Shown here one piece after another: positions 31,106-43,429 of a stretch of 64,000 nt of DNA. The stretch is from Rana temporaria (Eukaryota > Chordata > Amphibia > Anura > Ranidae). The notes below the pieces were generated by a model. It was not told the DNA's origin and did no database searches. It worked only from the letters and a program-made list of their open reading frames with translations. The stretch's first letter is position 1; the number at the start of each line of letters is the position of its first letter. The position numbers were made by a program, and so were the translations under genes. The DNA lies in contig NC_053492.1 in assembly GCF_905171775.1 (NCBI RefSeq), positions 282,754,938-282,818,937 of the forward strand, given 5' to 3'.

Positions 31106-31856
31106 GGCCCGTATTCACGTACCTCGGCACATAGTTATGCTGGCGTAGCGTATATAATATACGCTACGCCGACGTAGCGCAGAGCGGCGAGCACAGTATT
31201 CACGAAGCACTTGCTCCCAACGTTGCGCCAGCGTAACGTAAATTTGACAGCGTAAGCCGGCCTAATTCAAAGTAGGTGGAAGTGGGTGTGATCCATTTAA
31301 ATGAAGCATGACCCCATGCAAATGATGAGCCGAACGAACGGCGCATGCGCTGTCCCGTGGAAGCATCCCAGTGCGCATGCTCAGAATCACTTCGGAAATA
31401 CTCCCTAAGATACGTCGAATCACTGTCTACGACGTGAACGTAACCTACGCCCAGCCCTATTCACGTACTACTACGTAAACGATGTAAAATACGACGGCTG
31501 TTCCCTGGTCCATACCTTAACATGACTTACCCCTGCTTTATGAGGCTTAACTTTACGCCGGACGTACGACTTGCGTAAACCGCTTATATGAATGCGCCGG
31601 GCGCAAGTACGTTCGTTAATCGGTGTATCTCCCTCATTTACATATTCGAATCGTAAATCAATGGAAGCGCCCCTTGCGGCCAGCGTAAATATGCGCCCAC
31701 GATACGACGGCGTAGGAAACCTACGTCGGTCGGATGAAGCTTAATTTCAGGTGTATCTAGTTCTATGGGCACGGCGCATAGATACGATGGCGCACATTTA
31801 CACTTACGCGGCGTATCTCGAGATACGTCGGCGTAAGTGCTACGTGAATCCGGGCC
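31106..31856. mobile_element. PIF/Harbinger-like non-autonomous element, copy 6 (751 bp)
   Basis: The ends GGCCCGTATTCACGTA and TACGTGAATCCGGGCC are inverted repeats. The 3-bp AAC flanks both sides (31103-31105, 31857-31859). A paralogous copy of the flanking DNA at 32190-32232 lacks the element and has AAC once (GTGGTTAAACTCAACCTGCT), so the target duplication is confirmed within the window. The interior is homologous to copies 2 and 3. Confidence 0.9.
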
Positions 31857-31959
31857 AACCTGTTTACATTCCAAAAAAACAAGAATGGCCGAGCCATGTG
31901 TCCAGCACCATTTTGAATGGTAGGAGTCCTAAAACTTTAGCAGATTTCCAATATCAAAA

Positions 31960-32232
31960 AATGACTAATTTGCAAAACTTTATAATAGAAACGAATAAAT
32001 ATTTTTTCTTTTATAGTGCAAATAAAAATCCCAGCGCTGATTAAATACCACCAAAAGAAAGCTCTATTTGTGTGAAAAAAAAGGACAAAAATTTCATATG
32101 GGTACAGTGTTGTGTGACTGAGTAATTGTCATTCAAAATGTGAGAGCACCGAAAGCTGAAAATTGGTCTGGTTAGGAAGGGGGTTTAAGTGTCGAGTGGT
32201 TAAACTCAACCTGCTTACATTCCAAAAAAACA
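31960..32232 (+). repeat. Local duplicate, copy B (empty site)
   Basis: Paralogue of copy A without the Harbinger-like insertion; it shows the pre-insertion sequence around AAC. Confidence 0.75.
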
Positions 32233-32609
32233 AAGATTTTTTTTTAGGGGGGTACAGATGCATACCAAATTTTTAAAGAATTTTGAGTGACATCCGTTAA
32301 GGTAAAAGTAACAGCTAATATAAGTCCAGGTAAAAATGTTGCTTCCCCCCTCCTAATACCAATGTTGCATACAGTTTGTAGAGTTCAGTGTAAATACTTT
32401 TCATTATCAGCTTTAGTGCGGTCATGTGATCACTACGCGCCAGCTTCCCTGTGTAACCAAGTGGCTTTGGCAGTGGATGGGAGGGAGCGCTGACAAAAGG
32501 GAGGCAAGTGCAGGTGATGTTTGCAGCTTAGCGATTATGTGATCGCACCAAAGTAAAAAAAAACAGCATGCAACATGGGTATGAGGAGGGGGAAAGCACG
32601 TTTTTTTAA

Positions 32610-33106
32610 AGCGGGAGTTCAACCAATTCCTTTTTTTTTTTCCCCCTTAGCTTCCTGCTCGTTTTGTCTAGGGGAATTGGCTATTTGTTTTAAAATCTGA
32701 TCCGTACTTACCCGTTTTCGAGATGCATCTTCTTCCGTCGCTTCCGGGTCTTCGGGAGCGGGCGTTCCTTCTTGATTGACAGTCTTCCGAGAGGCTTCCG
32801 ACGGTCGCATCCATCGCGTCACTCGTAGCCGAACGTCGGTGCGGCTCTATACTGCGCCTGCGCACCGACGTTCGGCTTCTTTCGGAAAATCGTGACGCGA
32901 TGGATGCGACCGTCAGAAGCCTCTCGGAAGACTGTCAATCAAGAAGGAACGCCCATTCCCGCAGCCCATACCCGGAAGTGGCGGAGAAGATGCATCTCGT
33001 AAACGGGTAAGTACGGATCATATTTTAAAACAAATAGCCGATTCCCCTAGACAAAACGAGCATAAAGCGAAGGGGAAAATGTGTAAGGTATGGGTGAACC
33101 TCCGCT
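32610..33106. mobile_element. Kolobok/T2-like foldback element (497 bp)
   Basis: TTAA at 32606-32609 and 33107-33110 flanks AGCGGGAGTTCAACC and the inverse GGGTGAACCTCCGCT. The two halves are inverted repeats of each other for most of the length, centred at about 32855 with AGCCGAACGTCGGTGCG and CGCACCGACGTTCGGCT as innermost perfect arms. TTAA targets and TTAAAGCGG ends match the T2/Kolobok class known from frogs. Confidence 0.78.
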
Positions 33107-33109
33107 TTA

Positions 33110-34370
33110 ACCTACATTATATTGGCCTTTAATTCTACTTTAAGGCTATATGTTATGCTAATATTTTAGCTCAGTCCACACTAACCCTCAGTTTCACCAG
33201 CCCTGATAAGGGGGGACCCTTGCAACTCTCAAAATGCTTTTGCTCTCCTTATTGTCAGTACTGAGCAGGTAGGCTGCAACCCCTAAATGCAACACAACGT
33301 TACATTTTTAATTTCTGCTTTTATTATACATTTAATATCATTACTATCCTCATAGTTACACTTTACCTAGATAAACCATACAGTGAATTGGCGCTCGCTC
33401 ATTTTTATATGGTGCAGCCATAACAGCGCTAATACTACTTAATGTTGACTAATCCCTAATAAATCCTGCTATTTACTTGTGTTTTTAGCTCATTCTTTCT
33501 GGCCATTGTGAGTTTTGTATATACAGTATGTGACATGCCATATACTGAAGTTGAAGTGCTTTCTTCCGTGGTAAGTGACATTTAAGCAAAGCAATGCATG
33601 GCAGTGATGATTCCAGGTGGTGATTTGCTATGGATCAGCCGCCTACTCAGAGTCTTAGGAAAAAAACACTGCGAGTAGGTGTCAGTGTTCTCATTAAATT
33701 CTTTGCATGCATGCAGCATTATAGCTGCTTGTAAAGAGAGAATGCACTGAGAGACTTCACACAGATTTATAGAAACGAATAAATGAAAGAAATTACCCAG
33801 TCAAACTCAGCCACTTGAATTGCTGTACATGTGACACGGGGCTTCATATTGTACCTAGACCTCACTTACTAAGTCAGAATATGCAAGTTTCAAGGTCTTC
33901 AAAGTAGTGCTGAAAGAAATGGCTTTTATCAATAGGCAACAGGGAATGTTAAGCCTTTTCAATATCTCTTTTTAGAAAAGGAGTTGTACATAATCCTATC
34001 AATTATGTCTAAATCTTGTTTTAAAGTTTTGAATGTGGACTAGTACCCTACACCCTCTCCACTCCCCACTCCACTTGCTGTGCTCAATTTTGTGGGTGAT
34101 ACAGCTTCACCATCCACACAGCTTGATGCAGCAGTCATGTGCCAGAGCTAGCCAATCAGAATCACGCTGATCTGTCCTGGGGTCCCTAGGTAAGAAAAGA
34201 AAGAACAGTGCAGTTTTTAAATCCCAGGGCTGGGACCTGCTGATCGGTTGTGTCCAGTCACAGCCCAGAGCCCTGTGTTGACAATCAACACAGGGCTCTG
34301 CACAGAGGGAACAATCTCTGTTTTTTGTCTAAGGGAAAAGAAGCAAAGAGACCTTTAGCAAAAAGCAGCA
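33110..34370. other. Intron 1 DNA without recognised features
   Basis: No coding frame, RNA gene or paired repeat was recognised. Confidence 0.35.
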
Positions 34371-34377
34371 CGTTATA

Positions 34378-35530
34378 CACGCATGACTAAGTCACGTGCT
34401 GAGTGACGCAACGCGTGGGGGAGGAGCCTAGTGACGCGATCGACGGACATCTGTTCGTATGAGGAGATCGCTACACTGAGCGGCAGAAAAGGCTATATTT
34501 GAAGCTGATTTTGATCTGGGGTTCCGTGAGTGTATTTGCACACACCGCACATATGTTCTCCCTTTAACCCGCAATATTTGCACCATATCTTGTTTCCTTT
34601 TTTTCATGAGCTGTGTCACCTTGAAGCATTAGAGTGTCAGCTGGAGCTAAACAAGCATTGTGAAAACTCCCAGTACACCATAGGATTGTTCCTTCTCAGT
34701 CCCAGTCTATTACACTGATCTGTGTCTGGAAGGGGGAGGTGTTTTGTTATCAATGACATTTTATTTATGCTTTCTTGTTTTATTTTGCTTCATATATATT
34801 TTGTTTCACATTATATATTTTTCTTCACATTGCACTTGATTGATACCTTCTAATTTTTGGGTGTATATTTGGTATCTTTGGCACATGTTGCACATTGTAC
34901 TAACGGCAACAAATGTTGGTATTAGCGCATGACCCATGAGTAAGTCAAGTGACCATTGACGTAACGCGTGGGGGAGGAGCTACGAGCGGGACAGTGGATC
35001 CGAATGAGTAGATGCAACATCAGCTGAGCGGCCCTATGGAGGATTGGTGCATTGGATATCCATGCTGTGTTTTAACGGCGGTAGCGTGAGTGTGCCATTC
35101 CAGAGGAATATCTTTTGCTTGGTTCTTTTTGGTGCCATACCATCTGTGCAATGAGCTGTCTCCTTTTCTTTTCATGAGCGGTGTCTGTGTGGAGGAGAAC
35201 CCCCCCCCATCTGTGAAGCAGGAGTGGTTTTGTGATTACATCGTTTAATCCTATCACTGCACTGAACTGGGTGTTGCTGTTTTAATTGAAACACTGGTGC
35301 ACATCTTATACACAATTGGACATAATTTGTGGATTTGTTCCTTATTGTTTTTTGAATCACTGTTTAGCACGGTTGGCATAATTAAGTTAATAATTAGCGC
35401 ATTATTTTATTTTATATTATTAGCGCATACTACTATCTTTTTTCACATTATACACACAGTACACATTGTTAGGCACACATTTAACCCCTTGATCACCCTA
35501 GATGTTAACCTTTTCTCCGTACAGTGACTC
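34378..35530 (+). repeat. Two diverged tandem copies of a dispersed repeat
   Basis: GTGACGCAACGCGTGGGGGAGG at 34402 recurs as TTGACGTAACGCGTGGGGGAG at 34955, about 550 bp on, and both are followed in order by a CTGAGCGG word, GTGAGTGT, and TTTTCATGAGC(T/G)GTGTC. The copies are too diverged for a clean alignment by eye. The ACGCGT motif resembles GAAACGCGT words found in frog retroelements, but no ribozyme core is seen here. Confidence 0.5.
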
Positions 35531-35688
35531 TGTATAATATTAGCATCACTGTATTAGTGTCACTGGTGATGTCTGTGTCAGTCAGTCACCCCCCCCACAC
35601 TCAGCATCAGGTTGTGTCAGATTATCTGCCACACTATCGCAGTCCAATTATAAATCGCTGATCACAGCCATTAGTAGTATAAAAAAAA

Positions 35689-35691
<3 letters not shown>

Positions 35692-35758
<67 letters not shown>
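35692..35758. repeat. (AT)n microsatellite
   Basis: More than 30 TA/AT dinucleotides without interruption. Confidence 0.95.
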
Positions 35759-35759
<1 letters not shown>

Positions 35760-35760
<1 letters not shown>

Positions 35761-36110
35761 ATAGTTTGTAGACGCTTTAACTTTCACGCAAACCAATTAA
35801 CATACACTTATTGGGATTTTCACCAAAGACCTGTAGCAGAAAACATTTTGGCCAAAATGTATGTAGAAATTGTATTTTTCTATATATTTTTTTTCAGATA
35901 ACAAATATATATTTTTTTCTCAAAATTTTAGGCCTTTTGTTCTGATCAAATACCACCAAAAGAAAGCTCAATTTGTGTGAAAAAAAAATATACATTTTAT
36001 TTGGGTAGAGAGTTGTGTGACGGCGCAATTACAGTTAAAGGATTGCAGCGAAAGATGATAGCAAAAAAATTACCTGGTCATGAAAGGGGTAAAACCTTCC
36101 CGAGTTGAGG
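35760..36110. repeat. Dispersed repeat fragment related to 30815-31094
   Basis: Shares AAATACCACCAAAAGAAAGC, TTTGTGTGAAAAAAAA and a similar order of words (GTTGTGTGACG, GAAAG). It lacks the terminal GTGGTTAA. Confidence 0.6.
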
Positions 36111-36279
36111 TGGCTACAATACTGTATGTATATTGTGATTAAATATGTATCCTGAGGCAGCCCTAATTTTCTCATTAAATATCCAGAGTCTCCTTTTGGC
36201 TTTGCAGTGCTATACAATGATTGTCCTTTTCTGATCCTTTTTGAACAACAATGCCTATTATTTTGCTGATTCAATTAAA

Positions 36280-36985
36280 ACAATACACTCCCTGTTTGAT
36301 AGCTTATCTCAGTGGTTGTAACAAATAGAATAATTTAATTAAACTACAGATCTTCTTCTAACTTATCCACAATTCTCTATTTTAATTCAGTAATAAAAAT
36401 AAAGAACAGCATTTTTTTTTTAAGCAGAGCCATTTCCAATTGGACCCTAACAGCTGTGCTGCTTCCTTCCACAACAGTTTGTATCTGTATAAATAAGTAC
36501 ATCATTTAATAAATCTATCATCAAATGTTAATGTCTATAGGATGTTGTTAAACTCCCTAAGTAGTTTTCTGTATGACCTGCTCTCTATGTGGTTGGTAAA
36601 TTTTGTCAGTGATCCGAGGAGGACACTGTGAATGAGAAGTCACCATATAGCGAGTGTTTGGGTTCCCCCAACCCAATGTAGTATGGTACCGTTGGCTGTG
36701 CTTATTTAGGGAAGTTACAAGTGTTCCTGTACTGATGCAAATATGGAGAGTTTACGGTCCTGTGTGCAGTTAAGCACTCAAAAGAGAAAGTGCTCCTGTC
36801 GTAACTGCTTGAAATCCAAGATTGCTATCTGAATCGTGAAATTGAAAGAGCCTAATTTTCTTGTAGCATTAAAAAGATATGTTTCATCAAAAAATGGTAT
36901 ATCATTCAACAAAGAGCACTAGTGTGTGTTCTAATTAATTCCTACTCACCATAAAGATGACCTGTCTGAAGATAAAGTCGGAGAC
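36280..36985. other. Intron 1 DNA without recognised features
   Basis: AT-rich, no signals recognised. Confidence 0.35.
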
Positions 36986-36987
36986 TA

Positions 36988-37170
36988 ATGCCTCGTACAC
37001 AAGATCGGAATTTCCCATGAAAAAAGTCTGACTGAGTTTTTTCATCGGATATTCCGACCGTGTGTGTGCCCCATCAGACTTTTTTCCGTCTGAGTTTAGA
37101 AAGAGAATGTTCTATTTTTTTTCAATGGGAAACAAATCCTATCGTAAATTACGATCGTGTGTACAGGGCA
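36988..37170. mobile_element. TA-target MITE (183 bp)
   Basis: The left end ATGCCTCGTACACAAGATCG and right end CGATCGTGTGTACAGGGCA are inverted repeats flanked by TA (36986-36987; 37171-37172). A short member of the family at 26608. Confidence 0.75.
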
Positions 37171-37715
37171 TAAAAGGGGAAAAGGTTGACAATGGAAAAA
37201 AGAGAATGAGGGTGCACAGTTTGTTGAGATTGGAAAGGAGCATCAAGATAACCAGAAACGATCAAGTCGACTTGATCTAGTGACTTTGGTTAATGGAAAT
37301 TGTTTGTTCCCACCTTGACACCTTAAGAGAGAGATGAGTGGTTATAAAGCTGTTCTGTTGATCTAAACCGGATTCATTAATTTTGAGCTGGGCACATATA
37401 TCTGCAGTGTTTTCTTATCTTTCTTCAAAGCCCTAGTCCCCTGGCTTTCTCTTTTCCCCCGTCCTTCTGTTATCAGCCTAATAACTTCTGACAAGTTCTC
37501 CTACACATGTGATAAAACCAGCCTGGATTTTATGTCAGGGTGGGTGCTATAAAAAGCTGCTCTACTCACAGGACAGTTCTGAAAGTCTCTACCTATCAGC
37601 TGTCCCCCATTGTAATCCAACACTACACTGATACTGCTGAATGAGGAAGTGAAGATTCTAACATGATATGCACTTTCTAAACCGTATATAAAGCTGAAGA
37701 CCGTAGATATACAAA

Positions 37716-38898
37716 TGTAGTGCTCACCCCCGAAGGAGCCGCTGATTAGTTTGGGATCGGCGTATTAAGTTGCCATCTTAATTTTGTCTAGGAGTGATAC
37801 TTGTGAGTGTGGATAAAGAGCGAGTGTCCAGACATCAAATAAGTTTCCAATGCTTTATTCCAAGGCCCAACATGGCCAACATCAACATGGCACACAAAAG
37901 AGAAAGGTTGATGAGCATGGAGAGAACTTTAGTATCAGGCCTTGGATATGAAGGAGAGCAAACCTGCTCTCTGCAATAATTTAGCTCAACTCGTCGCCAC
38001 TCCAGCTAGAGTGGGTAAAGTGCCCCCGGACAGGCGGTTGCCACGGGCCTGGCAGCCGGAGTGTCACTTGCAAATCACTGGGAGGAACAGGCCCCTGCCA
38101 CAGGCTTAAAGATTTTAGGTATAAGGGATTGAATAGAGTTAATCTTCCCAGTTAGTTCAGATAAGGGTCACCAATTGACAGCTTTAGTGTACCTGTCATG
38201 CTACGTGGTGACCGGATCCTCGATGGTTCGTCTAGGCCAGGGGTCTCAAACTGGTGGCCCTCCAGATGTTGTGAAACTACAAGTCCCATCATGCCTCTGC
38301 CTGAGGGAGTCATGCTTGTAACTGTCAGCTATGCAATGCCTCATGGGACTTGTAGTTTCGTAACAGCTGGAGGGCCGCCAGTTTGAGACCCCTGGTCTAG
38401 GCCTTCCGGACAACCTCTATCTCTAGGTTATCCCCGAGCCGTTCCCCCACCGTACAGCTCCCAGCTTAGGATCCTCTCAGTGAAGGTCTGGGACCCAGCA
38501 TGTTGCTGGGGCCCCTCTCAATGACAGAGTGAAACTCTGCATGGCGCGCAGCTTCGGTCAAATAGGACACGGTGACGGGGCCCATGGATGCGCGCACCCT
38601 GAAGGTGGATGCCGCACCTGGAACTCGGGCCCCGCACAGAACAGAACATCTAATGGCAGTTGCCACATATATACCCCCTCCCAGCATGCCCAACGAGGGA
38701 ACCACTCTTCTGATTGGCTGCTGGGGGAAGGTGGGTCTGTCAGGACCCCTCTTGTGCCAACTGTCGCCCAGGGGTGGTAACGCATCCCTGGAGCGCAGAC
38801 TGACCTACAGGACAGTTCTGAATTGACAACAGCCCGAATTTCAACAAATTCCACTAACTCTGGTGTAGTGCCCATACTGAAAGTAAGGGGGCGCTACA
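37716..38898 (-). mobile_element. Solo-LTR-like element, minus strand, with a hAT MITE inside
   Basis: The element starts TGTAGTGCTCACCCCC and ends GGGGGCGCTACA, with CAAA on both sides (37712-37715, 38899-38902): TG...CA ends and a 4-bp duplication fit an LTR. On the minus strand a TATATA lies at 38673-38668 and an AATAAA at 37858-37853, the order expected for U3 then R. No gag or pol adjoins, so it would be a solo LTR. A 157-bp hAT MITE was inserted later (38238-38394). A second TGTAG...CTACA element is at 55901. Confidence 0.65.
38238..38394. mobile_element. hAT-type MITE, 157 bp (copy 1)
   Basis: The ends CAGGGGTCTCAAACTGGTGG and the inverse (CGCCAGTTTGAGACCCCTG) are long inverted repeats covering most of the element. 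It has a perfect 8-bp duplication GTCTAGGC (38230-38237 and 38395-38402). The same family and length as 48745-48901. Confidence 0.92.
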
Positions 38899-38969
38899 CA
38901 AATTAAACATATGTAGGAGGATTTGTTTCATCTCTGTGTATCATCTGAGGCTGTTCACTGTACTGGGTA

Positions 38970-39680
38970 TTAAGGATGAGCCGAACACCCCCCGGTCTGG
39001 TTTGCACCAGAACTTGCGAACAGGCAGAACATTTGGATGAACACTGTTAAAGTCTATGAACATTTTTAAAGGTTTATATGCAAGTTATTGCCATAAAAGT
39101 GTATGGGGACCCAGGTCCTGTCCCAGGGGACATGTATCAATGCAAACAAAAGTTTTAAAAAACTACAGTTTTTTTGGGAGCAGTGATTTTAATAATGTTT
39201 AAAGTGAAACAATAAAAATTAAATATTCCTTTAAATATCATGCCTGGGGAGTGTCTATAGTATGCCTTAAAGTGGCACATTTCCCCGTGTTTAGAACAGT
39301 CCCACAGCAGAATTGCATTTCTAAATGGAAGAAAAGTAATTTAAAACTGCTCGAAGCTGTAATGTATTGTTGGGTCCTGGCAATATAGATAAAACTCATT
39401 GAAAAAAAATGGCATGAGTCCCCCCCCAGTCCATTACCGGGCCCTTTGGCTCTGGTATGAATATTAAGGGGAACCTCAAACCAAAATGTAAAAAAAAAAA
39501 AAAAAAATTCTGTGGGGGTCCCCCAAAATCGATACCAGGCCTTTCATGTCTGGTATGGATAATAAGGGGAACCCTGCACCAAGTAAAAAAAAAATGGCCT
39601 AGGGGTCCCCCAAAATCCATACCAGACCCTTATCCGAGCCTGAACCGGGGAAGCCCCTGTGGCCATTTTTAGTAGTTTGT
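38970..39680. repeat. Dispersed repeat with GGGGTCCCCCAAAATC units
   Basis: The tail (39400-39680) holds about three units of a 90-100-bp repeat around GGTCCCCCAAAATC(C/G)ATACC and TGGTATGGATAATAAGGGGA. Related text occurs at 62260-62400 (GGGGTCCCCCCAAAATCCAT). No protein is encoded. Confidence 0.6.
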
Positions 39681-39712
39681 GGAGGTAAATGGAATGTTTG
39701 TCTTGGCAAGCT

Positions 39713-40000
39713 TATGCCCCGTACACACGATCTGATTTTCGCTCAAGCTTGGCTGCACACACACGGTCACACAAAAGTTCTCTGAACTTTCGACCGTCAA
39801 GAACACGATGACGAACGACACTATGACGAGCTGAGAAAATGAAGTTCAATGATTCCGAGCATGCGTCAGAATTTTGCGCGTCAGAATTGCCACAGATGAT
39901 CGTAATTTCTGATGGGAATTTTTTCAGTCTGAAAAATTGAGAACCAGCTCGCAATCTTTTGTTGGCGGAAATTGCAAAAGTCCGATGGAGCATACACATG
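39713..40000. mobile_element. TA-MITE fragment
   Basis: ATGCCCCGTACACACGATCTG at 39714 is the family left end; interior words TGACGAGCTGAGAAAATGAA and TTCCGAGCATGCGTC also occur at 26750. The right end is missing. Confidence 0.6.
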
Positions 40001-40729
40001 ATCGGAATGGTGGGATCGCTGTAAAGGGCCAATGATAGCGGGCCCTTTACCACGTGATCGCAAATGTAAACAAACCAGGGTCATCAGGAGTTCAATGCTC
40101 TCCTCACACCGATACAGCGTGAGAGGAGAGGAGAGCATCGTGAGTTCAAAATGATATATAGCGGTGCCACATCTGTGCCACCTGTGCCACCTCTGTGCTA
40201 AGTGCAACCAGAGGCTCTGGAACTGGAACTGACCCTGAACTGTTTGACCACATTTTTTGCCTACCTCTTGGACTGATCGTTTACCCTGTTATGCTAGTGG
40301 GAACACAGGGGTCTCACATATGTGAGGGGCTCCAGAATTGTTTTTCTGGATGAAAAAAAACACTTTTTTTTTTGGTTTTCTCATTCCCAGATAAGGATCT
40401 GGAGACTTGGAAGCTTCAAAGAGATTTGGGTGGGAGAAGCCTCTACCCCTGTCCCCATTCTTTGCTGGCCTGCTACTTGGACCATGTTCCTGCTTACTAC
40501 CAGGACCAATATTTTTGTCACTGCTGGAAATGTCTCTACTTGCACTGACCCTGGACTGTATATGGACAGTATGCCTGCCTGTACTGACTATGGACAATAT
40601 TTCTGCCTGCTGCCTGGACAATGCCATTCACTGTCGCTAACCACGTCCATGCCTTCTGCCTGGATCATGGCTCTCCTCCTGTGGACAAATGCACTACTAA
40701 AACCACAGGTAATCTTTTGTTTACCCTTT

Positions 40730-42130
40730 GCTTAGCAGAATGTATTTTAGGGTATAATTCTTGGTATGTACATGCTATGTGTTAGAAATATGAAGGGCCT
40801 TCAAAAATGTGGTAGATTGTAAGGAAATTAGATGCGTAATTTATGTCCCTAGAACTCCTAATGATGCTCCTTGGATGTTGGGCCTCTGTATGTGGTGTGA
40901 CAGGAAGCCAGGTAAATCTGTGGGTGTTGTCACAGACGGGAGATACATTTCTGCCTTGTTTAGACAATACACCAATTATTATCAGGTGTCGGCTGCAGAA
41001 GTAGCCAGAAAGATTTAAGGGCGTTGGAAAACTTCAGCTGTTCAGAATGAGGCAATTAAGGCATCTATAAGTAATCCAGAGGATTACTACTGATTGCTGC
41101 ATCCTGAGGCTTTCTGAGTGAAGGAGTGCAGTGGGCTGAAATACTTCTGAAGAGGTGAGGTGCTATTGATTTTTCTGTGTGATAAAAATCAAAAAGACTT
41201 TTGTTTTCTGCTGTATGATCAGCAGTGTCTACCCAGCAGTAGGCTGTGCTAGACTACATAGATAGGTTCCTGTGTGGTGAAGGTAGACGCCCCAAGTGGC
41301 CAGGGTTTATTTTATGTTTGATTTTGTTTATGCTTTTTGGATGCTTGAACTTGTTTCCAGCAAGATGGAAGAATAAACCAAAATCTTTGTTTTCAACCGT
41401 CTTCGACTGCCTTTCTGTATAAGTTCTGTGTGTAGTGAACCCATCCAGAGGGTCACACACCCCCGCTACCGAGCTAACCCCTTATAGTGGCCAGACTGTG
41501 TAAAAGTCTCACACATGTGGTATCGCCATACTCAGGAGGAGTAGCAGAATATATTTTGGGGTGTCATTTGTGGAATGTACATGCCATGTGAGATAAATAA
41601 ATAACCTGTTCTAATGACAATTTGGTGTGAAAAAAATAAACCTTCATTTTGCAAAGAATTGTGGGAAAAAATTACAACTTCAAAAAACGAACTATGCCTC
41701 TAACTAACTAACTTGGAATGCCTACTTTCCAAAAGGGTAATTTGGGGGTATTTGTACTTTATTGGCTTGTTAGGGTCTCAAGAAATGAGAGAGGCTGTCG
41801 GTACATCAGGTGTGATCAGATTGATACATTTTCAGTGATTGGCATTATAGCTTGTAGACTCTATACTGCTACATATCTTTGGTAAAAATAACCCAAATTA
41901 GTGGATATTATTTAGTCTGTGTGAAAGTTATACATTTTGGCCCAAATTCATAAAGAAAAAAATACTTATGTGCAAAATGTTATAACAAAAACAAAGAAAA
42001 ATGCATTTATTTATTTTTACAGAATTTTTAGGCTTTTTCTTTTAAAAGCGCAAAAAAAAAAAAACAGCATTGATTAAATACCACCAACAGAAAGATCTAT
42101 TTGTGTGAAAATAATATAAATAATGGTTTA
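40730..42130. repeat. Dispersed repeat related to 29422-31094, partly duplicated
   Basis: Words such as GTGGTATCGCCATACTCAGG (41519), AGGAGTAGCAGAATATATTT and AAATACCACCAACAGAAAGA match the interior of 30090-31094. 40740-40900 is a second partial copy. The terminal TTAA ends are not present. Confidence 0.55.
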
Positions 42131-43420
42131 TTAGTAATTAAAAAAACTAACATGAAACTCCACAGTGGGAGATTAGAAATGTTGATGCTGAGAATTCAAC
42201 AGAACACAACAACCACAAACACCAGCATCAAAAAGTGTCTTTGGGTGTGACCACTAACAATACACAGCACGAGACAAGGCACACTACAATGGGGTACAAA
42301 TAAACAATCTAGAAAAAATAAAAAATACTGCGCTATCTAGTAAACTGAAAAGCCGCTAACACAGCAAATGAGATCAAAAAGTTGCTAATAAAACATGTGT
42401 AGAAAAGTGTAGCGCTAACAATGAAACAATTAGTGATAAACAATTGTAAAAGATAATGTGCAACACCACGTGAATTAATGGTATATTAAAGTATATATAT
42501 TAATGACTGAATCTGTGAATCCTTCTCAAATGAATGGAAAACGCACACATAATCCAATGCTTAAAAAATTGGAAGAGTCCACCACCACTTATGACAAGGG
42601 GCTTACAGGATCGATTGGACCCAGACAGGCATATACCTACTAGGCCAATCAAACTTTGTTAAAGATGATACGCTGAAGAGGGTACACCATACACGTCATG
42701 CGATTCGGTATCAATGAAGAAAACCTCAGGCAAATGGTATGAAAATGGTTTTCAGCAAGCAGCGACGTTCACACAGAGGGTATATCAGTAATCCAACCCT
42801 TAAATACATCAAAGGACCCCCACATTCATATCAAGGCTCCAATAGGCAGCTGGTGTCCATATCACAGCCAAATAAACAATCGTCCGGACACCCACAATCT
42901 GTACATGGGTGAGCATGCCACTACACAGGTCATATGTAATGACTATCAACAGTATCATAAGGCATAGGCATCCATGTAGAGGTCCCTGGAAAGCTTGAGC
43001 CCACAATAAGGGAAGTGGGGGGGGGTAGAGAAAGAAAGGGAAATGGGGGGAAAAGGGGGAATGGAAAATATGATGGGCCTGAAGAGAAACTGTATATAAT
43101 TTTAAGAGAACCCGAATAAAGTATGGCTGTGGAAATAACTATTCATCGATTTAATCTTTAATTTTTTTGATCGATCAAAATTCTTTTGGTACTCACCTCT
43201 CCACCGGCTTCAGGGAGTTCCGTCGGAAATCCGGTGATGTCACGGACACCGGCGGGGCTTGCCACAGTCGGGTCCTCACAGTCGCTCGTACCCAGCAAGG
43301 GCTCATTTCCGGGAAGTGATCACCCGAAGTGGCATGTGGAAAGTTTAGCAATCCTATGAAAAGTTCATATCTCATTCTCCAGCGGAGTACAAACTCTCCA
43401 TAAGGAATAAATGGAGATTG
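42130..43420. other. Intron 1 DNA, probable unassigned dispersed repeat
   Basis: Contains words such as GTGCAACACCACGTGAATTAATGG that resemble frog interspersed repeats, but no domain, terminal repeat or tandem unit allows a class to be given. Confidence 0.35.
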
Positions 43421-43429
43421 TACTGTGCA

